From contig NZ_CP113918.1 of the NCBI RefSeq assembly GCF_029395495.1, positions 1 to 64,000 of the forward strand: a DNA stretch of 64,000 bases. The letters are read 5' to 3'. Positions 1 to 11,975 of this stretch are shown here, one piece after another. The position numbers were made by a program, and so were the translations under genes. Position 1 is the first letter of the stretch. The number at the start of each line of letters is the position of its first letter. The notes beneath the pieces were generated by a model. It did not search any database, was not told the origin of the DNA, and worked only from the letters and a program-made list of their open reading frames with translations. The stretch is from Bifidobacterium sp. ESL0769 (lineage in GTDB: Bacteria; Actinomycetota; Actinomycetes; Actinomycetales; Bifidobacteriaceae).

Positions 1-279
1 GACTAGTTTTCGACGGTTCAAGCAGCATTCGGAAAATGGTTTCAAAGTTCAGATTTTGATTCTCACCGGAGCCGGCTTGGTTTTACGAAATTATCGTGAA
101 CTCGTTTTGGAACCGGGCTGGATTCTGCGAGAAATTGACTTGGTGCAAGTTGTATTTACGTTCGGCGCAGGTAATTTCGACGTCGCGGCGGCTTTCGCAC
201 GTAATGCATATATACAATATCCGCGCCATTATTCATCGTTTGTTACGACGCTTCTGTCAGACGATTTTGGCCGGTTTTT

Positions 280-565
280 GCGTTATCCACTTTACGACAC
301 ACCGATTGTGGAAAGAAAATTCGAAAAATTTATCCACATAGTTATTCACAAATGGGGGAAAACTCGGCGGATAAACCGTGGATACCCCCAGAAAAGGCTG
401 TGGAAAAGTCGTGGATGAGTCTTCAAAAAGTGTGGACAGAAAAAGCACGAAGCCCTGGCGGTGGATAACTTGGCGGTTTATCCACAAATTGTCATTGAGT
501 TATCCACATGACCACGGACGGTGGATAACGCTGCTCGTAAGCGGTTTAAGCAGTTATCCACATAT
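280..565. other. oriC: Chromosomal replication origin (oriC), DnaA-box cluster
   Basis: The stretch upstream of dnaN contains many DnaA boxes. On the + strand TTATCCACA occurs at 330-338, 478-486, 500-508 and 554-562, with near matches at 283-290 (TTATCCAC) and 342-350 (TTATTCACA). Inverted copies of the type GTGGATAA lie at 461-468 and 521-528, with weaker TGTGGA sites at 400 and 431. No convincing gene lies in 1-704; short open frames there are interrupted by the boxes. The position directly before dnaN is the usual actinobacterial oriC location, with dnaA expected just outside the window. DnaA would bind these sites to open the duplex. The unwinding element was not pinpointed. Confidence 0.9.
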
Positions 566-704
566 TCACCGTGCTTATTATCCTGATTACTAGAGCAAAC
601 TTACGTTTCATCATCGCAAGCAAAGTGAGCAAGTTGAATCTGCATCTCACGATGAAAAGAAGCAACTAGAATAGAAACCAGTTATCACCCAAAGTAGGAG
701 CATT

Positions 705-1826
705 ATGAAAGTCGAAATCAACTCCACCGCACTTGCGGACGCGGTTGCATGGACCACCCGTGTCATCGACGCACGGCCCGCCAACCCGATTCTCGCAGGA
801 ATCAAGCTCGAAGCAGCCGACGGAACATTGCAACTTTCCGCCTTCAACTATGAGATTTCCGCTCGCCACCACATCGAGGCCGGCGTCGACGAAGCAGGAA
901 AAGTGCTCGTTCAGGGCAAGCTGCTGGCCGACATCACCAAATCGTTGCCGCAGGAAAAAGCCTATCTTGCCACTACCGAGACGACGCTGACCATCACTTC
1001 GGGCAAGTCGACGTTCAATCTGCAGCTCATGCCGGAAAGCGAATACCCGGATCTGCCCGAAGCCCCGGCGATGCTCGGCCAGGTCGATGCCCCGACCTTC
1101 GTTCAGGCGGTTTCGCAGGCTTCAGTCGCAGTATCGCATGAGGAAAACCGCCCGGTGCTGACCGGCGTGCGCATCCAGTTCAACGGCGAGAAAGTCGTAA
1201 TGACCTCAACCGATCGCTTCCGTCTTTCGCGTTCCAGCTTCACCTGGACCCCGCAGGACAGCGATTTGCAGACCGAAACGTTGGTCCGCGGCTCGCTCTT
1301 GCGCGATGTGGCCCGCGCGGTCGACGAACACCAGAACGTGGTCATCGATTTCAACCCGGAAAGCCCGTCATTGCTTGGTTTCGAGAACGCCGGACGCGTT
1401 TCGACCTCGCAGCTGATCGATGGGGAATTCCCCGCGGTCGACCGGCTTTTCGCCGACGAATACCCGATTGAGGCCGTCATCTCCAAGGAAGCGCTGCTTG
1501 GTGCCATCAAGCGTGTGGCACTGGTCGCGGAACGTAATGCACCGATTCGCATGGTTTTCGAAGGCTCGACTTTGACCCTTTCCGCCGGCACTGTCGACGA
1601 ATCGCAGGCCAAGGAAGTGCTCGATATTGACATGGACGGCGAGAACATCACCGTCGCCTTCAATCCGTCATACCTGATCGAAGGTCTGAGCGCGATCACC
1701 GAGCCGTTCGTGCGCATGAAGATGACCACCGCCGTCAAGCCTGTCGAATTCAATGGGCAGCAGGAAGCCGATTCCGATGAATCGATGGATTATCGCTATC
1801 TGCTCGTGCCGATGCGGTTCAACTGA
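705..1826 (+). CDS. dnaN: DNA polymerase III beta subunit (sliding clamp)
   Basis: The 373-aa protein is the ring-shaped clamp that tethers the replicative polymerase to DNA and recruits clamp-binding proteins. Length and sequence match DnaN throughout, including the start MKVEINSTAL and the C-terminal end YRYLLVPMRFN, which is typical of the clamp's conserved YxLxPxR tail. The start is ATG with AGGAG at 696-700, four bases upstream. It sits directly after oriC and ahead of recF, as in most Gram-positive bacteria. A strong hairpin follows the stop, so it may be transcribed largely apart from recF. Confidence 0.98.
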   Translation: MKVEINSTALADAVAWTTRVIDARPANPILAGIKLEAADGTLQLSAFNYEISARHHIEAGVDEAGKVLVQGKLLADITKSLPQEKAYLATTETTLTITSGKSTFNLQLMPESEYPDLPEAPAMLGQVDAPTFVQAVSQASVAVSHEENRPVLTGVRIQFNGEKVVMTSTDRFRLSRSSFTWTPQDSDLQTETLVRGSLLRDVARAVDEHQNVVIDFNPESPSLLGFENAGRVSTSQLIDGEFPAVDRLFADEYPIEAVISKEALLGAIKRVALVAERNAPIRMVFEGSTLTLSAGTVDESQAKEVLDIDMDGENITVAFNPSYLIEGLSAITEPFVRMKMTTAVKPVEFNGQQEADSDESMDYRYLLVPMRFN

Positions 1827-1844
1827 TTGTGATGATGCGAAATT

Positions 1845-1893
1845 ATCTTACGGTGTTAGGTAATTAAGTTGAACACCGTAAGATATTTTTCTT
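1845..1893 (+). terminator. Rho-independent terminator after dnaN
   Basis: A perfect 13-bp inverted repeat (1845-1857 ATCTTACGGTGTT and 1872-1884) is followed by a T-rich run, ATTTTTCTTTT. It lies in the 109-bp gap between dnaN and recF and should end or attenuate dnaN transcription. Confidence 0.85.
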
Positions 1894-1935
1894 TTCCGGT
1901 TTATTTTTATTAAAAAGACAAGGTAAGGGGTTCGG

Positions 1936-3333
1936 GTGTATATCTCGCGGCTCGCGCTTGACCATTTCCGTTCATGGCCACACCTTGTCGTCGATTTCAC
2001 CCCCGGGGTCACCATTCTCAAAGGCGCGAACGGGCTCGGGAAGACCAACATCGTCGAAGCCGTCGAAGTGCTCTCCACCGGTTCCAGCCACCGAGTCTCC
2101 AGTACGCTGCCGCTGATTGAACGAGGCGAATCGAAAGCGACCATCCGCGCCAATGTCAGCGAAGAGAATGAGACTGAGCGGGTTTCTGTCGAAGCCGAAA
2201 GTAACGTCAATCAAGCTGCCGACACTGAGGAAACCAATAAAACCGACGAGAAAGCTGGAAATCGGAACCCAGACGGCGAGAATACGACTCGTGAGACCAC
2301 ATATGAAGTGACCATCGCGGCGCGGGGAGCCAATCGTGGGCGCATCAACGGGGGAAATTCGCTCTATATGCGCGATATCGTCGGCAAAGTGCCCAGCGTC
2401 TCGTTTACGCCCGACGACCAGCGTCTCGTGGCCGGCGACCCGGCTGGTAGGCGCGGATTCCTTGACCAGGCCGGATCGTTGCTCATTCCCGGTTATGCCG
2501 CCAACCTCTCCAATGCCAACAAGATTGCCAAACAGCGGGCCGCGCTCTTGAAGCAGCTCGGACAACGCAGCGAGCCGGTGGATGCGCAGAACGCCGCGCT
2601 TAATGGGCTGGAAATATGGACCGGGCAGTTCATCGGTGTTGGTGTTGCCCTGACTCGCGCTCGCGCCGGATTGATTGAGCGCTTGGCCGGACCATTCTCA
2701 AGTATTTACGACGAGCTTGCCGGAAAACCACAGCACGCCGGGCTTTCGTACGCTCCCTCGTTCGAGGAAGTCTTGGATTTCGAGCAGCCGGAACCGGAAA
2801 TCAGCAAACACTATCAGCGGCTCTATGCCGGCGAAATCGCACGCGGACGCAACCTTATCGGCCCGCACCGCGACGATATGACCCTGACGCTCGATGGCAT
2901 GCCCGCCCGCGAATTCGCTTCCAACGGCGAGATGTGGACCATGGCGCTCGCCCTGAAAATGGCGTTGTTCAACGAAATTGCCGAAATGCAGCAAGTCAAG
3001 CCCATTGTCATCCTCGATGATGTCTTCGCGCAGCTCGATGAGACCCGGCGGCGCCAGATTCTCGACTTCGCGATGCAGCAGGACCAGGTGCTCATCACCG
3101 TCGCCGCAGCCGGCGATATCCCGTTGAACGTCGCTGAAGCTGGGAAAGCCATCATTATCGACGTTGCCGAACTCAAGGCCGGTGCTGAAGACGAGAACGC
3201 GAATCTGGTAGCGCAACTACAGGCAGCGAAAGCAAACAAAAAAGACAATTCTGACAATGACCAACCTGGCCATAATCATGCAGATCATAAGGGTGATGAA
3301 GCAAGCGATACTGCTGCCGGGGCGGAATCATGA
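1936..3333 (+). CDS. recF: DNA replication and repair protein RecF
   Basis: RecF is an SMC-like ATPase that loads RecA on gapped DNA at stalled forks. Seen here are the Walker A motif GANGLGKTN (residues 30-38), the RecF motif LIGPHRDD and the Walker B/signature region ILDDVFAQLDETRR. The start is GTG preceded by AGGTAAGGGG. At 465 aa it is longer than most RecF proteins (about 360-400 aa). The extra length is an acidic, Asn/Glu/Thr-rich insert at about residues 75-123 and a charged, His/Asp-rich tail after the ATPase core. The stop overlaps the start of the next gene (ATGA), which suggests coupled translation. Confidence 0.96.
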   Translation: MYISRLALDHFRSWPHLVVDFTPGVTILKGANGLGKTNIVEAVEVLSTGSSHRVSSTLPLIERGESKATIRANVSEENETERVSVEAESNVNQAADTEETNKTDEKAGNRNPDGENTTRETTYEVTIAARGANRGRINGGNSLYMRDIVGKVPSVSFTPDDQRLVAGDPAGRRGFLDQAGSLLIPGYAANLSNANKIAKQRAALLKQLGQRSEPVDAQNAALNGLEIWTGQFIGVGVALTRARAGLIERLAGPFSSIYDELAGKPQHAGLSYAPSFEEVLDFEQPEPEISKHYQRLYAGEIARGRNLIGPHRDDMTLTLDGMPAREFASNGEMWTMALALKMALFNEIAEMQQVKPIVILDDVFAQLDETRRRQILDFAMQQDQVLITVAAAGDIPLNVAEAGKAIIIDVAELKAGAEDENANLVAQLQAAKANKKDNSDNDQPGHNHADHKGDEASDTAAGAES

Positions 3334-3827
3334 AACTGCCGATTGCTGAGCAACTGCATCTTGACCAGCGCAAACTGCCCGCCGAGGTCTTCAACCGGCT
3401 TTCGTCGCGAGCGGGCGCACGCAAGGAATGGAAGGCGCGCGAGGAGAGCGCGTGGAACAACTTCGGCAAGCCGGGGCGCGACCCGGGCAAGCTCGGCGGG
3501 GTCATGTCCGTCATCGCCGCCGACGGCGACTGGACGCCGCACTTGAAGCTCGCGCAGCTACGCAACCACTGGGATCAGGTGGTCGGCCCGGCCATTGCCA
3601 GCCACTCCGTCGTCACCGATTTCCGCGACGGCGTGCTCACCATCAACACCGAATCCAACGCCTGGGCCACGCAGCTGACCTACCTCATCCCCCAGCTCAC
3701 CGCCACCATCCGCCAGCGTCTCAAAGGCCTTGAAATCCGCGAAATCCGCGTCACCGGCCCGCAGTCGCACAATTTCCGCCGCGGAACTGGCGGCCGACGC
3801 TATTCGAACCGCTATATGCGGCGATAA
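3330..3827 (+). CDS. DUF721 family protein, DciA-like
   Basis: This 165-aa basic protein overlaps the recF stop by four bases (ATGA). The C-terminal half (from about residue 75: LRNHWDQVVGPAIASHS, then DGVLTINTESNAWATQLTYL) is the DUF721 domain. That family includes DciA, proposed to load the replicative helicase in bacteria lacking DnaC or DnaI. The position between recF and gyrB is the standard actinobacterial arrangement. The N-terminal 70 residues are Arg/Lys-rich and lack a recognisable fold. The helicase-loading role is inferred from the family. Confidence 0.88.
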   Translation: MKLPIAEQLHLDQRKLPAEVFNRLSSRAGARKEWKAREESAWNNFGKPGRDPGKLGGVMSVIAADGDWTPHLKLAQLRNHWDQVVGPAIASHSVVTDFRDGVLTINTESNAWATQLTYLIPQLTATIRQRLKGLEIREIRVTGPQSHNFRRGTGGRRYSNRYMRR

Positions 3828-4001
3828 AAGTCATAAAAGCTAAAATTTCATATTTTGGGGGCAATGCCTTGAAAGTCCCCATATCCGAGTAAAATGACCA
3901 CTATATGGTTAAACCTCTAGAAGACCCCATTATTTGCTTTCTAGAGTGTATCGCCCCCGCGGAAAGCCTTTCGTGCGAGGGAAAATCCAGGAAGGAACCT
4001 T

Positions 4002-6122
4002 GTGGCAGACTCTGAAGTGAATACTGAGAATACCAATGCCGCCGACGATGGTGACAACGAACCCAAAACCGAAGCGCAGATTGCTGCGGAAACCGATGCC
4101 TTGGAGGACGCCCAACTTGACGATTCTCTCGCGCCTGAGCATTATGACGCCAGCGATCTGAGGGTTTTGGAAGGCCTGGAGGCCGTGCGTATCCGTCCGG
4201 GTATGTACATCGGCTCCACCGGTCCGCGCGGCTTGCACCACTTGGTCTACGAGATCGTCGACAACTCCGTCGACGAGGCGCTCGCCGGCTATGCCACGCA
4301 TATCGAAGTGACCATCCTGTCGGACAACGGCGTGCGCGTGGTCGACAACGGCCGTGGTATCCCCGTCGACGAAGTGCCCGGCGAAGGCGTTTCCGGCGTC
4401 GAGACGGTGATGACCAAGCTGCATGCAGGCGGCAAGTTCGGCGGCGGCGGTTACGCGGTCTCCGGCGGCCTGCACGGCGTCGGCATCTCCGTCGTCAACG
4501 CGCTTTCCACCGAAATCGACGTGGAAGTGCGCCGTCAGGGCTATCACTGGACACAAAGCTTCAAGGATCAGAAGGCTACCGCCCCGCTGAAGCAGGGTGC
4601 GCCGATGGCCGAAGACGAGTCCACCGGCACGTCCGTCACCTTCTGGGCCGATCCAAAGATCTTCGAAACCACTGAATACGACTTCGAGACCCTGCGTTCC
4701 CGTTTCCAACAGATGGCGTTCCTCAACAAGGGCCTTCGTATTACGTTGACCGACGAGCGCAAGCACAACATCGCCGGTGATGAGGTCGCCGGTGAGGACG
4801 ATGCCACCGAAGAAAAGCCGGAAACCGTCTCCTATTGCTACCAGAACGGCATCAAGGATTACGTCGCTTATCTGGTCAAGTCCCGCAAGGCCACGCCGAT
4901 CGAGGAAGATGTCATCGACCTCGAGGCTGAGGATCTGAACCTCGGCATTTCCGCCGAAATCGCGCTGCAATGGACCACCGCCTATTCCGAGGCCGTGCAC
5001 ACCTTCGCCAACACGATTTCCACCACGGAAGGCGGCACCCACGAAGAGGGCTTCCGCGCCGCACTGACCAGCCTGGTCAACCGCTATGCACGCGACAAGA
5101 ACCTGCTTAAAGAGAAGGACGACAACCTCTCCGGCGACGACGTGCGTGAAGGCCTCACCGCCGTCGTGTCTGTCAAGCTCACCAACCCGCAGTTCGAAGG
5201 CCAGACCAAGACCAAGCTCGGCAACTCCGAAGCCAAGACCTTCGTGCAGCGTGTGATGACTGACCGCCTCGGCGACTGGTTCGACTCCCACCCGAGTGAC
5301 GCCAAGAACATCATCCAGAAGGCCCTCGAAGCCTCGCACGCGCGTATCGCCGCCAAGAAGGCCCGCGAGAACACGCGCCGCAAGTCCGTCTTCGAGACCG
5401 CCGGCATGCCCGACAAGCTCAAGGACTGCCAGTCCAACAACCCCGAGGAATGCGAGCTGTTCATCGTCGAGGGCGATTCCGCAGGCGGCTCCGCCATCCA
5501 GGGCCGCAACCCGATCACGCAGGCCATCCTGCCGCTCCGTGGCAAGATTTTGAACACTGAGCGCGCCTCCATCGATCGCATCATGAAATCCGACACCATT
5601 GAGGCCTTGATTACGGCCGTCGGCGGCGGATACGGCGAGGACTTCGACATCAACAAGGTGCGTTATCACAAAGTGATTATCATGGCCGATGCAGATGTCG
5701 ACGGCGCGCACATTGCAACGCTGAACCTGACGCTCTTCTTCCGCTACATGCGCCCGATGATCTACGCCGGCTACGTCTACGTCGCCATGCCGCCGCTCTA
5801 TCGAATCAAGTGGACCAAGGGCCCGCACAGCTTCGTCTACACCGACGCCGAACGCGACCGTGTCTTGAAAGAGGGCAAGGAAGCCGGACGCCAGCTGCCG
5901 AAGGGCGAAGGCATCCAGCGCTACAAGGGCTTGGGCGAGATGAGCTACCAGGAGCTGTGGGGCACCACCATGGATCCCGAGCACCGCATCTTAAAGCAGG
6001 TCGAGATCGAGGACGCGGCCCAGGCCGACGAGACCTTCTCCATGCTGATGGGCGACGAAGTGGGCCCGCGCCGCGAGTTCATCCAGCGCAACGCTCCGAG
6101 TGCGAAGTTCATCGACGCGTGA
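4002..6122 (+). CDS. gyrB: DNA gyrase subunit B
   Basis: ATPase subunit of type II topoisomerase, which introduces negative supercoils with GyrA. The 706-aa protein shows the GHKL ATPase region (EIVDNSVDEAL, DNGRGIPV, GGLHGVG) followed by the TOPRIM metal-binding motifs EGDSAGGSA and DADVDGAHI. The C-terminal end (LMGDEVGPRREFIQ) is complete. The start is GTG at 4002 with AAGGAAC at 3992-3998, giving MADSEVN. An acidic N-terminal leader of about 45 residues precedes the ATPase domain. A 174-bp gap separates it from the DUF721 gene, so it probably has its own promoter. Confidence 0.98.
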   Translation: MADSEVNTENTNAADDGDNEPKTEAQIAAETDALEDAQLDDSLAPEHYDASDLRVLEGLEAVRIRPGMYIGSTGPRGLHHLVYEIVDNSVDEALAGYATHIEVTILSDNGVRVVDNGRGIPVDEVPGEGVSGVETVMTKLHAGGKFGGGGYAVSGGLHGVGISVVNALSTEIDVEVRRQGYHWTQSFKDQKATAPLKQGAPMAEDESTGTSVTFWADPKIFETTEYDFETLRSRFQQMAFLNKGLRITLTDERKHNIAGDEVAGEDDATEEKPETVSYCYQNGIKDYVAYLVKSRKATPIEEDVIDLEAEDLNLGISAEIALQWTTAYSEAVHTFANTISTTEGGTHEEGFRAALTSLVNRYARDKNLLKEKDDNLSGDDVREGLTAVVSVKLTNPQFEGQTKTKLGNSEAKTFVQRVMTDRLGDWFDSHPSDAKNIIQKALEASHARIAAKKARENTRRKSVFETAGMPDKLKDCQSNNPEECELFIVEGDSAGGSAIQGRNPITQAILPLRGKILNTERASIDRIMKSDTIEALITAVGGGYGEDFDINKVRYHKVIIMADADVDGAHIATLNLTLFFRYMRPMIYAGYVYVAMPPLYRIKWTKGPHSFVYTDAERDRVLKEGKEAGRQLPKGEGIQRYKGLGEMSYQELWGTTMDPEHRILKQVEIEDAAQADETFSMLMGDEVGPRREFIQRNAPSAKFIDA

Positions 6123-6191
6123 CGTCTGATGTTATTCAATATGAACGAATAGCAATCTAACTGAATAATTTTAAAGACATAAGGATTTACA

Positions 6192-8876
<2,685 letters not shown>

Positions 8877-8911
8877 GAAAAGTTGAATCACTGATACGTC
8901 CGATATGATGA

Positions 8912-8957
8912 CGGCCGTTGATATCCAAGAATTGCGGGTATCAACGGCCGCTTTGTT
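8912..8957 (+). terminator. Rho-independent terminator after gyrA
   Basis: A perfect 12-bp inverted repeat (8912-8923 CGGCCGTTGATA and 8939-8950) is followed by CTTTGTT. It ends the gyrB-gyrA unit. The 100 bases beyond it up to 9053 hold no gene that I can support. Confidence 0.85.
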
Positions 8958-9053
8958 AGAAGTGATTGCGTTGCAGAAGTAAGTTTTATTGATTCATTTG
9001 TGTTGTAATGAAACTATCTGCCAGATAGCTCCATTTAAATATGAAATTGATAG

Positions 9054-9998
9054 CTTTCGAAGATTCTTACTATTTTCGGTGAGTATCCGGTCATCTTTCT
9101 GGGTTATTCATTACAAGATCAGAATGTTCGCGATGTAATCTCAAGTCTTGCGCGATTTGCTGGAGCGAACAAAGCTCAAGAACTTGCGAAGCGTTTCATC
9201 TTTGTCAATTATTCAACATCGGACTGCCAAGTCACAGAGCATAGTTTTGATGTCGGGCATGGCCATTATGTTACGATGACCGCCATTTCTACCGACAACT
9301 TTACGCCGTTGTATCAGGCCATCGGAGAGAACAAGCAATTATATGCTCCAAAAGTATTGAATCAGCTCTCCCGTGAGGTCTATAACATCGCTATGACCGG
9401 CAAGCCGTCGTCAACATTGGTGCTTGATAATTTTGAGCATTTGGATAAACTTCCCGCGGATAAATCCATCGTTGCCGCCATTGGTGTTAATGGGTATGGG
9501 AAACCGGTCAGTCCGCTTGATTTATATGAAGATGTCTTGTTTGATAATAAGTTATTTAAGCCTTCGTTAGTTGTGGGTAGCTACCTCAACAAAGCATTGG
9601 GATCGAATGCAGGAGGCTTACCCATGTTTAAAATTCTTTCACAATATGATGGACCCATAACTGGGGATCGGATTATCTCGGAAATACAAAAACATAAAAC
9701 TATGGATTCGTATTTATCGAAAAGTGATTGTGCGTTACGTACGCGTATCAGGAAACAACTGAAGGATAAGACTTTATCGGCATTGAAAGAAAGATTTAAA
9801 GAAAAAGCTGCAGAAAATATACTTGTACTCACACAAGAAGAACTTGCCGATATTGATGGACTACATGAATTATTAGTTTCAGCTGCGCGAAAACAGTTAG
9901 ATGAGAATTCAGATATTACAAGTCCGCTGAAAAAATCTATTAGGATCTACGATTTTCTAAAATATCAACCAAAATTTTCCAGAAAAATGAAGAAATAA
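9054..9998 (+). pseudogene. SIR2-like domain protein, 5'-truncated remnant
   Basis: An open frame runs from the base after an in-frame stop (TAG at 9051-9053) to 9998. The first ATG is only at 9276, but the codons before it encode clear protein: LSKILTIFGEYPVIFLGYS, then LQDQNVRDVISSLARF. This is the FLGYSLxDxNVR segment of SIR2-like NADase/sirtuin-type domains. The N-terminal nucleotide-binding part (the GAGAS-type glycine loop) is absent, and the 177 bp up to gyrA do not encode it in any frame I could follow. The rest (to SRKMKK) is a Lys-rich C-terminal region. Many full-length relatives are stand-alone NAD-depleting defence proteins. The gene interrupts the usual gyrA-DUF3566 pair and has lower GC than its neighbours. 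It could still be translated from 9276 as a 240-aa fragment. Confidence 0.75.
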
Positions 9999-10311
9999 AA
10001 AGAAAGAGAGCTCCCACAGTCAATTCCAATAGTGAAATTGAATAATCAACCACCTAGAATCTCAGTGGGAACTCCGCTAACACCGACCTACAGAAACGAC
10101 CCCTGTAAAGTCTGCGACCAGTATACATGCCATGTCTGATATCACTTGAAAGCAGCTTGTGGCGAAACATAATTGCAGTTTTCTATGGAGTTATGAAAAT
10201 CAAAATTCTTGCCGCTGTTTTCGTCCCCGAAGACTGATAGCCTCGTAACAGGTTGTTTTGTGCGGAAACAGGCGATTTTATGCGGCCCGTGCGGGATGTC
10301 AAGGAGCAATA
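9999..10311. other. Intergenic region, no gene seen
   Basis: The 313 bp between the SIR2 remnant and the DUF3566 gene contain no supported gene. An imperfect inverted repeat (about 10011-10023 against 10060-10072, GAGCTCCCACAG-like arms) may end transcription of the remnant. AAGGAG at 10301-10306 is the ribosome binding site of the next gene. Confidence 0.5.
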
Positions 10312-10860
10312 ATGGACGAAAACGTTGACGAGAATCTGTTGCGTCAGGCAAAAAGTGTAAGTGCTGGCACGCCCGAATCCGAACGCTCACCCCGTGTTGC
10401 CCGTTCCGTACTTGGCGAAGGCACCGGCTCCAAGTCAGAAGGCACGCCGTGGCCGCTGAACAGCAAGGGGGCCGGCAAGAAAAAAGGCCGCATCCCGCGC
10501 GCACGCCGTATGAGCCTTTCGCTCACCCGCGTTGATGCTTGGTCCGTGGCCAAGGTGACGTTGCTGCTTTCCGTCGCGTTTGGCATCATTCAGATTGTTG
10601 CGGTTGCGCTTATCTGGGCGCTTTTGAACGTGGTCGGCGTCTTCGACCAGGTCACGCAAATCGTTTCCTCCACCGGCCTCGACACCGGCGGCTTCAACCT
10701 TGCGAGCATTTTCTCGCTCGGCACTGTCTTAAGCACTGTCACGATCTTTTCGATTGTGGAAGTCGTGGTCGCGACGGTGTTCGCGGTCATCATCGCGGCT
10801 CTTTACAATGTCATCAGCCAGCTTGTGGGGGGTGTGCACGTTACCCTCGGCGATGACTGA
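10312..10860 (+). CDS. DUF3566 family membrane protein
   Basis: Actinobacterial protein of the DUF3566 family, normally encoded directly after gyrA. From ATG 10312 (AAGGAG at 10301-10306) it is 182 aa. An earlier in-frame start at 10258 has no ribosome binding site. Residues 1-65 are polar and basic and likely cytoplasmic. Two hydrophobic helices follow (about residues 78-105 and 140-165), separated by an extracytoplasmic loop (VVGVFDQVTQIVSSTG). Its biochemical role is not established. The gene order links it to the gyrase region, here separated from gyrA by the SIR2 remnant. Confidence 0.9.
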   Translation: MDENVDENLLRQAKSVSAGTPESERSPRVARSVLGEGTGSKSEGTPWPLNSKGAGKKKGRIPRARRMSLSLTRVDAWSVAKVTLLLSVAFGIIQIVAVALIWALLNVVGVFDQVTQIVSSTGLDTGGFNLASIFSLGTVLSTVTIFSIVEVVVATVFAVIIAALYNVISQLVGGVHVTLGDD

Positions 10861-10885
10861 GTTATCAAGTTATTTTATGATTAAT

Positions 10886-10920
10886 GCCCGAAACTTTTTA
10901 AGTTTCGGGCATTGGTGTTT
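10886..10920 (+). terminator. Rho-independent terminator after the DUF3566 gene
   Basis: A perfect 11-bp stem (10886-10896 GCCCGAAACTT and 10900-10910) has a very short loop and is followed by ATTGGTGTTT. It closes the DUF3566 transcript 26 bp after its stop. Confidence 0.8.
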
Positions 10921-10977
10921 ATCAACTGTGTTATAGGCTATGTTGTTTATAAATCAAAGACACACCTTTTGCAATAA

Positions 10978-11007
10978 TTTGTGACCGGTTACAAATTGTT
11001 GTATATT
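10978..11007 (+). promoter_or_regulatory. LacI-type operator overlapping the transporter operon promoter
   Basis: The 18-bp site TTTGTGACCGGTTACAAA (10978-10995) has the CG-centred symmetry typical of LacI-family operators. A likely -35 TTGTGA (10979-10984) lies inside it, and TATATT (11002-11007) follows at 17-bp spacing. The exact reverse complement occurs at 18593-18610 in front of the solute-binding protein gene, next to the LacI regulator. Repression by occlusion of the -35 box, relieved by a sugar, is the expected mode. Confidence 0.85.
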
Positions 11008-11051
11008 GTTTGTATCCAATTTTGTTGTTCTTTCAATGGAGAGGGATTAAT

Positions 11052-11975
11052 ATGGCTCTTTCTGGATTGACTTCAGCCCCTGTCTCTGGTTCGGTGTCGG
11101 TTAACAAGCATCGTGTGGATTGGCGTGGTTGGAAGTTTTTGTGGCCGTTTGTGGTGGTGTTTTTGTTTGTGTTCATCGTGCCGATCGTTTATGCGATCTA
11201 CCTGTCGTTCTTCCAGACGAGGATGATCGGCGGCACGGTGTTCGTGGGGTTCCAGAACTACATGCGCCTGTTCCATGACGGGCAGTTCTGGGGTTCGGTG
11301 TGGCGGGTGACGCTGTTCACGCTGGTGCAGGTGCCGATCATGCTGGCCCTGTCGGCCCTGCTGGCCCTGGCGCTGGATTCGATGCGCCTGCATGGCACGC
11401 GGTTCTTCCGCATCTCGACGTTTTTGCCGTATGCGGTGCCCGCGGTGGTCTCCACTCTGATCTGGGGATTCATGTACGGGGCGAAGTACGGTCTGGTCGG
11501 CTCGTTCAACACGTGGATGGGCACGCATCTGGACGTCCTGCAGCCGAGCGTTCTGCTCGCATCGATCGGCAACATCGTGACCTGGGAGTTCACGGGCTAC
11601 AACATGCTGATCTTCTACTCGTCGCTGTCCACGATCCCGCATTCGCTCTACGAGGCGGCGGCGATCGACGGCGCGAGCGAGTGGCAGATCGTCAAGAAAA
11701 TCAAGATGCCCGAATTGAAGGGCTCGCTGGCAATCACGGTGATCTTCAGCATCATCGGCAGCTTCCAGCTGTTCAACGAGCCGTCGATCATGCAGAACAT
11801 GGTGCCGGGCAACGCGATCACCACGTACTACACGCCCAACATGTACGCGTACAACCTGAGCTTCACGGGCGGCCAGTCGAACTATGCGGCCGCTTTGGCG
11901 ATCGTGATGGCCGTGATCACCATGGCCGTCGCCTACGCGGTGCAGCTTAACAGCATGAAGGAGCAGATGAAATGA
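11052..11975 (+). CDS. Sugar ABC transporter permease (MalF-like)
   Basis: One of two membrane subunits of a carbohydrate ABC importer (CUT1 type). The 307-aa protein has about six transmembrane helices and the EAA loop (YEAAAIDGASEWQIVKKIKMP) that docks on the ATPase. The start chosen is ATG 11052, with GGAGAGGG at 11038-11045; an upstream frame opening at 11010 lies between promoter and ribosome binding site. Its stop overlaps the next permease (ATGA). No ATPase gene is present in the locus, so a shared MsmK/MsiK-type ATPase encoded elsewhere is likely. The substrate cannot be read from sequence. Confidence 0.93.
   Translation: MALSGLTSAPVSGSVSVNKHRVDWRGWKFLWPFVVVFLFVFIVPIVYAIYLSFFQTRMIGGTVFVGFQNYMRLFHDGQFWGSVWRVTLFTLVQVPIMLALSALLALALDSMRLHGTRFFRISTFLPYAVPAVVSTLIWGFMYGAKYGLVGSFNTWMGTHLDVLQPSVLLASIGNIVTWEFTGYNMLIFYSSLSTIPHSLYEAAAIDGASEWQIVKKIKMPELKGSLAITVIFSIIGSFQLFNEPSIMQNMVPGNAITTYYTPNMYAYNLSFTGGQSNYAAALAIVMAVITMAVAYAVQLNSMKEQMK

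Noticed and set aside
56..418. 120-codon frame inside oriC
   Set aside because: It spans DnaA boxes, has no ribosome binding site and no family; oriC assignment is stronger.
3930..5984. 684-codon open frame on the minus strand opposite gyrB
   Set aside because: It is a shadow caused by GC-rich codons of gyrB; the product is a Val/Gly/Asp/Leu-rich sequence with no domain, and gyrB is certain.
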